Source: Lingula anatina (lineage: Eukaryota; Brachiopoda; Lingulata; Lingulida; Lingulidae). From it: a DNA stretch of 64,000 nt. How positions within the stretch are numbered: position 1 is the first letter of the stretch; each line of letters starts with the position of its first letter. The translations under genes were made by a program, and so were the position numbers. The notes beneath the pieces were generated by a model. That model was not told the DNA's origin, searched no databases, and saw only the letters and a program-made list of their open reading frames with translations. Below, piece after piece: positions 35,701 through 46,777 of the stretch. The DNA lies in the NCBI RefSeq assembly GCF_001039355.2, contig NW_019773737.1:528615-592614 (forward strand), in the 5' to 3' direction.

Positions 35701-37286
35701 AATTACTTGGTGAGAAACACCCTGATACTGGTATGACATACCAAAGTATTGGCAGCGCTCTTTATCAGATGCATAAGTATGCAAATGCACTTACATTTTA
35801 TGAGAAATATCTTGTAATCCAGACAGGCATACATGGTGAGAAACACCCTGATACTGCTACGGCATACCAGAACATTGGCAGTGCGTTATGTGGCATGGGT
35901 AAGTACACAGAGGCACTTACATATTATAAGAAATCTCTTGGAATCAGGAAAAAAATCAATGGTGAGAAACACCTTGATGCTGCAGTGACAAACTATAATA
36001 TTGGCAGTACACTATGTGACATGGGTAAGTACCCAGAGGCACTTCCATATTTTGAGAAATCTTTCGAAGTCAGGAAAGAATTACTTGGTGAGAAACACCC
36101 TGATACTGGTATGACATACCAAAGAATTGGCAGTGCTCTTTATCAGATGGATAAGTATGCAAATGCACCTACTTTTTATGAGAAATATCTTGTAATCCGG
36201 ATAGAAGTACATGGTGAGAAACACCCTGATACTGCTACGGCATACCAGATCATTGGCAGTGTGCTAGGTTGCATGAGTAAGTACCCAGAGGCACTTACAT
36301 ATTTTAAAAAATCTCTTGAAGTCCGGAAAGAAGTACTTGGTGAGAAACACCCTGATACTGCTACAGCATACCAGAACATTGGCAGTGTGCTAGGTTGCAT
36401 GAGTAAGTACCCAGAGGCACTTACATATTTTAAAAAATCTCTTGAAGTCCGGAAAGAAGTACTTGGTGAGAAACACCCTGATACTGCTACAGCATACCAG
36501 AACATTGGCAGTGTGCTAGGTTGCATGAGTAAGTACCCAGAGGCACTTACATATTTTAAAAAATCTCTTGAAGTCCGGAAAGAAGTACTTGGTGAGAAAC
36601 ACCCTGATACTGCTACAGCATACCAGAACATTGGCATTGTGTTAGATTGCATGAGTAAGTACACAGAGGCACTTACATTTTATGAAAATTCTCTTGACGT
36701 CCGGAAAGAAGTACTTGGCGAGAAACACCCTGATACTGCTACGGCATACCAGAACATTGGCAGTGTGCTATGTGACATGGGTAAGTACGCAGAGGCACTT
36801 ACATTTTATGAAAAATCTCTTGACGTCCGGAAAGAAGTACTTGGTGAGAAACACCCTGATACTGCTACGGCATACCAGAACATTGGCAGGGTACTATGTG
36901 ACATGGGTGTGAACGCAGAGGCACTTACATTTTATGAAAAATCTCTTGAAGTCCGGAAAGAAGTACTTGGTGAAAAACACCCTGATACTTTTCGGACATA
37001 CCTTCGTATTGGCAAGGCTCTTCAGCTGATGAATGAGCTTGCAAAGGCAATTACATATTATGATAAATATATCGAGGTCTCTAAAGAGCGTTATGGTGCC
37101 ATGGATTCTGAAACCAGGGGTCTTGAATGTTTAGTAACTTATGGAAAAATACACATATTAACACTGGTCATCATGAATATGAGCAAATTCATTGCCACTA
37201 AATTGATTGTTAAGGGGGAATATAGTCAGGGTTGTAGATTCTTAAGTTTTATTGGCTGGAATTTTAAGTTCTATTACAAATTTTAG
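32157..37286 (+). CDS. NLR-like STAND protein: HEPN (DZIP3-like), NB-ARC, 18 TPRs; one in-frame TAG
   Basis: Exon 1 is 32141-32739 with ATG at 32157; exon 2 is 33529-37286, joined in phase 1. Residues 1-194 form a DZIP3-like HEPN domain with the Rx4H motif RNHLSH at 144-149. NB-ARC follows: Walker A GMGGIGKTS at about 237-245, Walker B-like VIIFDNNDE near 308, a sensor-like LLCTSRE, CGANPLALKLL near 396, and a VYDLHSLLRAYA segment in place of MHD. From about residue 627, 18 nephrocystin/kinesin-light-chain-type TPRs of 42 residues follow. STAND proteins of this plan are cytoplasmic sensors that oligomerise on ligand binding. A TAG at 35271-35273 (codon 776) would truncate the protein after four TPRs; the frame is otherwise open to TAG 37284 (1446 residues with read-through). 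TAG may be a real truncation, an allele, or a base error of AAG. No polyadenylation signal is clear. Confidence 0.9.
33238..33254. repeat. Short (TA)n in the HEPN/NB-ARC intron
   Basis: The 789-bp intron 32740-33528 holds a TA run and otherwise no recognisable element. Confidence 0.7.
33529..34825 (+). CDS. NB-ARC NTPase module of the STAND gene
   Basis: The 5' part of exon 2, after ttttttcag, opens with LPGKRADLKGREDLVQRI, the usual entry to NB-ARC. It carries Walker A, Walker B-like and GLPL-like motifs, then helical regions (LDMSYEALNNEEQKLFRALH). The Walker B strand reads FDNND rather than the usual LDD(V), a mild deviation. Confidence 0.9.
34826..37094 (+). repeat. Array of 18 TPR-coding units, period exactly 126 bp
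   Basis: Units begin at about 34826 and then at 34952 + 126k up to 36968, with no indel. The consensus unit runs GEKHPDTATAYQNIG then an L.xMGKYxEALTYYEKSL part. Units near 36338, 36464 and 36590 are almost identical at DNA level. A three-unit block (35582-35959) is repeated at 35960-36337. Recent unequal exchange is the likely cause. Confidence 0.95.
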
Positions 37287-40200
37287 AAACAGAGGTCTAC
37301 CCTATGTTTCGCGTGAATGATGCCAATAGTTTTGAGCCTTGTCATCACGATAGCTCTCATATGCATGATTCTAAGATCTTCAGGCATCTCATCTGAACAC
37401 AAAGTGGGACATAATCTTTCGACTTTCCTTCGGTCTTCATCTCTATATCACTGGCCAGTCAGATTTGCACCAATTATCGTGTGTTCTGTCTGGAAATAGC
37501 CCCTTAAGTCCACTCAAACAATAACACTGAGCCAATGGCAACGGTCAAAACAAAAAAAAATGTGTTTTTCTTTTCTGGCACGTGCATTATATATCATGTG
37601 ATATCTCCATAAGGCTTTATTAACTTTCCAGTTCAAACCCATAGTTCATCCACATATCTGTATTGTGTGATATGTCCTCAGGATTTGCCAAGATTCCCAG
37701 TCTATATACAGGCATACTGACCTACCCTTACCTTCGCATATACGTGTTTTTATGACTTTACATGTATCACTTACTAAGGCAAAACCACAGTTTCACATTC
37801 ATCCTCAACTGTGCTTGAGATTTACTTCATATAATTTCAAAGGTATTAAATGTAACCGCCTCAAGATTTTTTTTTTATTTAGAAGGTTAGGAAGTGTGTT
37901 GCAGTAGTTTAAGCAACAGTAGCCATGTTCTTGTTTGTCAGACATAGCAGATGATAAGTACACGTTTCAAATACTGACGGCATTCTTCGAAAGAATTATA
38001 GGCTACCTTTAAAAAGAAATTGTACATTTCTGAATAGTCATGCTGTAATTTCTTAAAATTCCACGTCGCTAGCAGATTATTGGCGCTTAGTATTTCTCTT
38101 ATCCATCCAAGGCAAAATATCGGACTCACGATCAGTTCTTTACCAAAGGAGGGGAAATAACAGACCCACACCCAAAGCACTGTAAAATTCCCATATTTTT
38201 TGCAAGTCGATGAATGCACTTCAATGATGACATTATGGGTCTCCGACCTGCTACTATCCTGAACCTGCCAGCGCACGTGGTTTTATTTCTTAGTGTTAAT
38301 TCATATCGAGTTTTAAGGATGAACAGTTTTCTTTGTTATGTGTTTTTGATAAATATGCTGCTTTTCGTTTGCCAGTAGCTTTTAAATGATAAACTAAATT
38401 TATGAGCCAATATTCAGTCTGCTGACCGGTAAATTAAGTTAATTTTCCTGTAGCTATTGACAAATGAAACTGTATTTGTTTATCAAGTTTTAATGTTATC
38501 CAACAGCACGTATTCTGATATATAGCCTTATCAGGCATAATTCCACTGCTGATTTGCTTTGTACACTTGTGTTACTGTAATGTCAGATGTGTGATGAATA
38601 TTAAGTATACATAGTAAAAGTTGGGATGCTGATTTAGTTTTTTTTTTCATAGCTTGTACTAAGACAGAGCGAGGCAGTGGTCATACATGTAGTAACACTG
38701 TAACTCGGTGAAAACCGTTTGGATTTACCTGTATATACTTTTTAAAAGTTATTACTATATCTTAACACAAAATGAATGCTAATATAAGGTGTTGTGTGAG
38801 CAAACATGACGAGAAAACTGTATGTAATCATTGTTGTTGATATTTGCAGATGATTAATGCACTGTGTTACTGCCAGAGCAGTGTTTTATAGATAAGTCTT
38901 ATTTCTTTACTTTGGACGCGCTACTCACTTGTTTGTCGCATCGGTGTTGAGTAACAGTTGTTTTTAGCGCGCTTATGATAATGATGGGATAGAATGTGAT
39001 TCCACGTGGAATGAGATCGGCTGATATTAGATGCTGAGACAGCCGTAATTACAAGTGTTCTTGTAACAGGAATCTGGCCCATAAGGTTAGCAATTAATTT
39101 TTAAGTTATGAAAGTTCATTTAAAGATAATTGCGAGAAGATAAAATTAGTTTTCCATTGTAAACTGCAACTTTGAGTAGCGTTAGAAATGCCGGTCTGAT
39201 GTACAATGCACAGTACATGTAACACAATCACTGTGCCTTTCAGTATTGGAGTAAAGAAAGTTCAGTAAAGTGTAGTGTATTGTTTAGAAACGAGAATGTA
39301 GCTGTACTAGTTGCGAGTTAAAGATTGTTTGTTTTATGTTCATAATCAATGTTATTTTTAAAAGCGTATTTTTTCATTGTGTTAGTTGCGCCAGATGAGA
39401 TTTACTACACAATCATTTAGAACCCAGTCGCTTGCATTACACTAGAATAGCCCAAAGTCGGTAAGAGTTACTTATATTTTGGAGATAAAGATAGGATAAC
39501 ATGCAACTGTTAAATAAAGATGTTATTTAAGCGACTTAATAGCATTATATAAAAGAACTAGGGCAAGAATATGAGATGATTTTCTTATTTTATTTCAATT
39601 ATTTTTTCAGTTGAAGGTTTAATAAATCAGTAAAAACGACGCAAAGCTGTTGTTGTTGTGTGTGAGTATTGCAAGTGGCTACACACTGATAAATGTACCC
39701 TAGTGTTACAATCTATATAGTAATGGCAGATCAGTCGAAGTCTCATTTTCACGTTATTCTCCCAAACTACATAGGAAAGTGGGAAGATTGAGTCCGTAGT
39801 TTGAATTTGATTATAACTGTTAAAAGTATATTTTGAAGGCATTTTTTAGCAATCGGCAATTTCCGTAAAGCTTCGGCATGTGTGACAGGTATCATTTATT
39901 GTCAATAACCAGGGGTGGATTGAGGGTTATTTTCTGATAGCCTTTCAATTTATCTTTGTTGATCCATCCTCCATTGTTGACCGTCTTATGACAGAAAAAT
40001 AGATACCCGTCAGTGTAAACTTAATAACCCAGCCTCAGTCCGCCCCTGATAGTACTATTCAAGACATCAGGATTTGATGGGCCAGTGGAAACTTCCGTGG
40101 TTGCCAAACACGGCGGAGTGAGTTCGATTTCCACTTTTTTTTAAAAATCATTGTTATGGTTCAGTGATTAATATGACGGGTATCAGCTAGTGTAGTTCTT

Positions 40201-40470
40201 AATTTATTATGATAAAGTATTATAATGTTATATTACATGGCATCATGCATAACTTATGTACTAGTACAAATATATTACAAATGTAAATAAAGTATACTTC
40301 ATATTATTGTTGACAGATGTGTCACTTTCGTTAATTAAATATTATTATTTCTCCTGCTGTTTTATATTGTATGAAAGTTCTGAGATTAAGAAAATAACGT
40401 GCTAGCACAAAAGCCACACATAAAAGTCACACCTGATTATTTTTCGAACTAAGATTAGATTAACTTCATT
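37287..40470. other. Intergenic, no gene recognised
   Basis: 3' flank of the STAND gene and AT-rich sequence. The only suggestive item is a tRNA-like stretch at 40075-40142, listed separately. No exon with supporting splice sites and homology was seen. Confidence 0.5.
40075..40142 (+). repeat. Possible tRNA-derived SINE head
   Basis: GGGCCAGTGG resembles a Pol III A box. GAGTTCGATTTCC 45 bp on resembles the B box. CCGTG...CACGG could form an anticodon stem, and a T-run follows. The acceptor stem is not convincing, so this is not called a tRNA gene. Confidence 0.3.
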
Positions 40471-40479
40471 TAGTCTCAT

Positions 40480-40894
40480 AAAGGGATAATAACTCTTCGT
40501 ATGAGATCTATATTTCACAATAAAAACATTGTGTATAACTCACAGAAATATAATATAATATATTCTGTTTTACCACAAAAACGGCAGTTATAGCTATTAT
40601 TCTGATATCTGAGCTTGTCTTTAGACCACGTGACCTCCATTGATGGCTATACTCTGTTAAAATCTCTTAAGAGATTTTAAATCTCTCTTAAATCTCTTAA
40701 GGATTTTAAATCTCTTAAGAGATTTTAACAAAAAAACAAACTTTTTAGAAAAAAAAAAAAAGAAAAAAAAAAACAGACAGGGACTAACTTTGAATGTAAA
40801 AATGGATTCATTAACCATTGGTAAGTATGACAAAATTGTTGTTTACTCCAGGAAAATTAATTTTTTGGCCGAAACGAAGAGTTATTATCCCTTT
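40480..40894. mobile_element. MITE with AAAGGGATAATAACTCTTCG ends, copy 2
   Basis: Same ends and internal sequence as 29931-30272. It is longer because of a local expansion of AAATCTCTTAAGAGATTT palindromes (40665-40730) and A-runs. Confidence 0.85.
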
Positions 40895-41760
40895 AAATGT
40901 TTCACCTTTTAAAATTTTTACAGCACTAGTCAACAGCCAACACAACATCGCGTAATTAACTGATAAATATCGGAGTGTGTTAATTAAGATCATGTACATG
41001 GGTTTAATAAAACTACCGGTACGCGTTTTTATTTCGATTCGCTATTTTAATTTATATGGGGTGCTGTAAAAATGCACATATACGTAAACTCTTTGACCTA
41101 GTAATGGAAACACACCCCTTGTATCCCATATCGATCGTAAATTTGCCCTGTTTTAATTAATAAGCACGTAGGCTTCCCGTGTGCCTGTGATGGGTAAATG
41201 TATATTATATATATTAACCCACATTGTTTAAATATTGGATGTTTGTTGTTGACGTGAGACCGGTAACAGATCACGATTTTTTCACCAGTTTTAAAGTTTT
41301 ATTGTAGCTCTCGGGCGTTTAAATATAAACTCTAAATATGTCCTGATCACATACAGCTGATAGCTTCCTTCAGTGAATACATGGTTGATGTACCGACCTC
41401 ATTTTAGGGCTCACATAACATTAAAGATAAGAGCGGGTAAACTAAATTGACTGAGGTCACTGACAAATGACTAGGGCCATGTCTACGACAGTGTGCGCTA
41501 TGTATGCAGACTGAGTTAACATGTTATCAGAGAAGAAATGGAGTTCAGATTTTCAATTTTTAAGCATAGGCTAAACTGGCGAGATTCAGCTCAATCTAGG
41601 AACAATTACCCACTGTAGGTGTGAATTGTGAAAATGTAAGCTGGTAAAAAGTAAAAAAGAAGAAGTACGTATATGTACGGTTACAACATTCAAACAACAG
41701 ACGAGCGAGTCAGATGAACTGTGATTAAAATCGTATACAGTAACTGTACACATATATACA

Positions 41761-42855
41761 TTAGGCCACACTTTTTTATTTTTATGGATGACATCCTGCG
41801 CGCACACCGATTTTCGTCCGTTCTCCAAAAAAAAGTCTCCCCCCCCCCCAAGGCAGTCGGTTGTCGCAAACGTCGTTATTGAATTTGCCGGAAAATGCAA
41901 TCGGTAATCCTCGGCTAATTCCGCAAGCTCCATACTGTCATTGTCGACTGCGGAGACATCCGAGTAGTTCCGAGTGCGAAAAATGAGCTTTCTGCGCATG
42001 CGTATTATTACCACGTGGAAATATGGCCGCTTTGCCGTCAAATTCATCTCTAGCATCAATTTCAAAATACACACAATTACGACAAATACACACATACACG
42101 ACAATTAAAGTCCTAAAGAGAACGGGGGCCGTCGTTTTGGATTGGTTTGCCATTGATATTGGACATGGAGATATCACCCTTTTATAATTATACTAAAGGC
42201 TGGCCGCGGCCAGCGATCATCGCCCGGAAAATTTCAGTGACATTCTGTCCAAAGCAGCATATACCAGGTTTTTTTGTAGCGAAAAGAGGGTCGACAAGAG
42301 CGTCGTGGTATTTGGTGGACTGAAGGTCGGACAGGCCACCCGATAGTTGGCTGCTACGTGTGAGTCGAAGTAGACAAAATGGCATCGACCGAAATTACCT
42401 TTTTTAGATTTGGTAGAAGGAAGCATAGTCCTATCTTTGCTTCACTTTTTTTAACAATTCTGTGAAGTGTTTACAATGCTTTAATTTTCTGAGAGTACAA
42501 ATAAAGACACGCTGTTTATTTGATATTTGTTTTATTGATTGCTATACCAACAGAATGCTTGAAATAACCTTAAATAGATTTGGTAATATGCAGCATATAT
42601 ATATATTCATGACTTCTTATCTTTCTACGAAGTAGGCCCTATTCACAATGCTTTAATATTTTGAGAGCATGGATAAAGACATGTTATTAGTTTGACACGT
42701 GTTTCTGTGGTTAATTAGTGTTTCCAGCTGTGTACTGAAAACATAAATTTTCTTAAGCAGTTTTCTTTTTTGGACTGTTTTTTTTTTCGCCCGCTCGCAC
42801 CGATTTTGGGGTCCCCAGAGGATGTCATCCATAAAAATAAAAAAGTGTGGCCTAA
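41761..42855. mobile_element. 1.1-kb TIR element of unknown family
   Basis: TTAGGCCACACTTTTTTATT at 41761 is mirrored by AATAAAAAAGTGTGGCCTAA ending at 42855; the pairing spans about 36 bp. No transposase is visible. The interior (41880-41990) shares about 90 bp, inverted, with the insertion at 55529-55915. Confidence 0.7.
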
Positions 42856-43139
42856 TTGCAGTACGCAGTAGACGCACACGCTGTTAGGCACGTGACCTTT
42901 AACAAACACACCCTAATGCTAATTGTGTGTGAATTTGGTGACATTTGATGGCGTCTTTTCAATTTTATAGACATTTCTTTACATCTGTAGAAGTCACAGT
43001 GAAACAGTCGATTTGAGGGGGTACCTCTTATAAATTTTACTAAATGGTATAAAATATGTATATTTTTTACCACTATTTTGTATTTTTTAAACCATTAATC
43101 ACGTTAAACACTGTATCCGTAATAAAAAGCACTATTTCT

Positions 43140-43345
43140 AACAATTTACGGCTGTAAGGTTATCATTTGTAAATAAAAGTACATGGAAATGGGGGTGGGA
43201 CAACCTTTTTGACCAATGCTGTATTTATTCATATATATACAGTATATATATTGCCGAACACACCTCCAATCTGACGCTAGTGTCTGGGTTATGTATGAAA
43301 TTAAGATCGAGCTGGCAATACTGAAATCTATAACCTAGGGTATAA
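43140..43345. repeat. Dispersed repeat related to the 22.3-22.6 kb region
   Basis: ATGAAATTAAGATCGAGCTGG and ATCATTTGTAAATAAAAGTACATGG match words at 22334-22360 and 22500-22525, in changed order. Confidence 0.5.
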
Positions 43346-43429
43346 AATAGCGGTATACAACCAACTTGGTTTTGATCAAAATAATGGGTAAAGATTGACC
43401 TCAAATGGCACCGTTCGCCCTCTAAAATA

Positions 43430-43560
43430 CCGAAATTTACGGGGCCCTTCAGCAGGCCCAGAACCCCACGCCAAAGGGGGGGTGGGGGTGGCTTCGCATC
43501 TGCGGACCCCCCCTCCCCCTTCAAATAATTCTGGATCCGCCCCTGCATGCCAAGTTCGAT
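43430..43560 (-). repeat. GC-rich dispersed repeat
   Basis: On the minus strand it reads GGGGCGGATCCAGAATTATT followed by purine-rich and proline-codon-like runs. It is strikingly GC-rich compared with its surroundings and non-coding in appearance; probably a short interspersed element. Confidence 0.4.
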
Positions 43561-43836
43561 ATTGTACTATAAAATGCAGACTTTGACCCGTAAATTCACA
43601 AGACCATAAAATTGTGCCAACTGAATAGGGCCAACTGAATTCTCCCTCGGCGTGCATCATAATAAAGAGGAAAAGGAATTAGACCCCAAAACAGACTACA
43701 AAAATTTACGTCACAGTACGCCGGGACCTAACACCGAAGGGTTTATAACGAGGAAAACTTATAAAATATTGACAAGATCCTACAGGCAGGCATCCTGATA
43801 TATTGTGTCAACGCGTGCAATATCGACTCTGGTACC

Positions 43837-43894
43837 ATGAATCCCATGAAGAAGTTTGGAGGTTTGTTAGTGCTATATTTATTATCATCTTCAG
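43837..43894 (+). CDS. Signal-peptide exon, first copy
   Basis: ATG plus 19 codons (hydrophobic core LLVLYLLSSS), then GTAAGATG. The exon and flanks (about 43690-43990, continuing at 49268-49500 after the transposon insertion) are paralogous to 61570-62110, where an equivalent exon occurs. Confidence 0.7.
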
Positions 43895-46737
43895 GTAAGA
43901 TGCCTTTTTTGTTAATAAATTTTATACAATGCCAAAGTGACATATACATGCATCTAATATGTAAGTGACATTTTGAGGACATGACTTTCTACAGACTTGA
44001 CATTTAATATAGAATATTTTTCACAAATTATTTTTCATCAGTTTTTTTCCTTATTTTGCTGAATGATAAGTGAAAATAAGGATTAAAAACGTGTTTTAAT
44101 AACTTGAAATTATCTCTTTGATGTCAATGTGACATCAGTTCATTAACTGTATTCGCCAAGGAAGCAAACAAATCTAAATTGCCTATTCGAAGTCATACGG
44201 CAACCATAAAATGCGATATTTTGGATCTCCCTATTTTCCCATTTATAATCTGTAAGAGTTACACGCCCCACAAAGGACAGGCATGTCAGTGTCTTGTCAT
44301 ATCAACAGTCGCTGTTAATCCTGACCTCATCTAGCTGCTACCAAGACTCTCAAGCGGCAAGGCATTCCTTGGGACAGGTTTTTAGAGTTAAATCTGGAAT
44401 AACATTTCAGGCGTCGGTCAAAACTGGTCCAATATGGTTCAATTTTGTTGTATGAAACGTAGGCCGTTGATTCAGCGACCCACATATTGTCTAAGTGGTT
44501 CAAATATGGCTATTTTGATGACCAAGGAAGCTGCTCATTCCCTTGGTTCAGTAAGTTATCTGCTGTTTTTTAAATTTTTAACTTTTAACAAAGTGCACTG
44601 TGTGAACCGGTAATATCATCGTGCAACCTAAAATTGTTCCTAAGGTGTCCCCTATCAAATAATAGTCAAACAGTTTCCAGGTTATTCCTTTACTTGATCG
44701 GATTCAGGTTTTCATCGATAATTGTCATTGAGGTTTTGGCACCAATGTGGTATCCACAAATACTGTGGTATTCACAAATACTGACGCTGTCACAAATACT
44801 GACTCTGTTAATAACCTTAGTCACTTTAGACGAGGCACTCGCTTCGTAGTAGGCCTTTTCAGATTATCTGTAAACTCTCTTTGTACTTGTTGAGCGGTAC
44901 AGGTGAAATCTGACCCAAATAAAGAAAGTCACGCGGTTTCAGTGTTCTACCAAGAAATGGTGTTGGTCCCCAATTCATTAAAGAAACAAGCGACGCTGTT
45001 TTCCTTTTTACAGTGGCTTTCTCAGATGTCGCCTGATATTCTAACCTGCTAAAACCAGTTTGGGGTATGATACAGGTAAGAGCCTTGGTAGCAACCGTTT
45101 TGGTGGCAATTTGTCCCCATTCAAAATGGTTTTTGTTTAGTTGCAGCAGCATAGCAGGAAGGACAGTGAGTCTTGTACCCTGGTGGTAAGATTTTGATAT
45201 ATTGGGTCTAGCCTCTGTGAAGGTACAACAGTCAGGGCATAACACTATAAAACTGTGCGGACCGTTCCGTATTACACAATCTGTCTGGCAATATATTAAT
45301 ACAGCTTAACAATTTTGTAAAACACAACCCAACTCATTTTACGCACTGGAAGACCGCCAGCTTTCATGCAAAATTTCAAATTATTCTATGCAACCATGTT
45401 TTGCCAAAGGTAAAATTTGATCAGCCCCAAGGACCACTACACAAATCACTGCGTATTACACAATGAGGCTGTGCAACAGACATGGTATTTAGTTAAGGCC
45501 CCGTTACACTTGAGGCGGAGTGAGCAAGAATGCCATCGGAAAGACAATTCTTTGTACGTTCCTGGATATTCGAAGGGCGTTCTAAAATTTCTAAGTGCAT
45601 TCCAAATATTATTATCCATTCTTGCGGCCGGTGTAGCGTGCCGTAGAGTCCGGCCCTTTCAGAGTCCGGCGGACCCTATGTTTTAAAACTGAGTGTCCGG
45701 CAGACACTCAGTTTTAAAACGTAGGGTCCACGGATACTAAGTTTTAAATCTGAAAGTCCGGGGGACTTCCTCTATTAAAACGTGCAGTCCGCAGACTTTC
45801 AGATTTAAAATGAACAGTCCGCTTTGAATCGCAGGGTCCCCCTTATTGTTGCACTTTAGGCAAAAGAAAATCGAGTTTAATTCGTACCCATAAGGCAATA
45901 TTCCTTATTTCTTGCAATGTGTATGCTTTATACATTTCATTGAAGTAATTGTTCTATTGATGCAATATAATTGTAACTAATTATCAATAAAAATATCAAA
46001 TTTATTGAATTAAAAAAAGACAAGAATACAGAAAACCTGTTTTAACTGGGTGTTTATTTTTTACAATCTTCTTTGTTGTACAAAATACTCAATTTTGTAA
46101 TTTTTTAATATTTAACTGGTTTCAGCTTCGCCTTCAGCTCTGAAATACAGAAAAGTCAACGTGCTGTAAATGCTGACCAAATTGATCATGAAAACGCAAT
46201 GACAATAAATACAAAGTTGATGTTTCAATAGCTAACATTGCTTTTATAGAATAGATAAAAGATGGCATTAACATTTTATAATTTTTTTAAAAGAAAAATC
46301 ACCTATTTTCTCTCTACTGCTTTAGTTGACCAGCACCCACAGCCAATGGAAAAGTTTAAGAGACTTTTTCCCTTGTAAATTTTCCAGAATATACGTGCCG
46401 TTTGGCTTCTTTGCCACTATTGTGTATGGCCCCATCATCATGACCTTGGGGCAGCTTTGCCTCCCTTTTTTCTTCCCTCTAAGGTTTTTCTTTAACACTT
46501 TAATTCAAATCTGAAAGTCCTTCGTGAAAGATATGAAAAATGGTATGTATTATCGACGGTTTAAAGTAATCTATGCCACACACCAGTAACAATACGTACT
46601 ATAAAGGAAATTACACAATGTCGATGTATTTGATAAAGATATAAATTTTATGTGAAAATAATAAAATACTAAAGTTTAATTCTAAGTGTATCATTAGCAA
46701 GAAATTAATTCCTACCTCATTCTGGTGTCTCAAGTCG

Positions 46738-46777
<40 letters not shown>

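Noticed and set aside
36200-36660. Regularly spaced near-identical units as a CRISPR-like array
   Set aside because: The 126-bp units are coding TPR repeats with no spacer structure, in a eukaryotic gene.
36176-36664. 162-codon open frame on the minus strand across the TPR array
   Set aside because: It is the antisense shadow of the 126-bp repeat; its own periodicity mirrors the TPR units and it has no homology of its own.
43376-43660. Glycine/proline-rich frames on both strands
   Set aside because: They derive from a GC-rich interspersed repeat; no start context, splice signals or homology.
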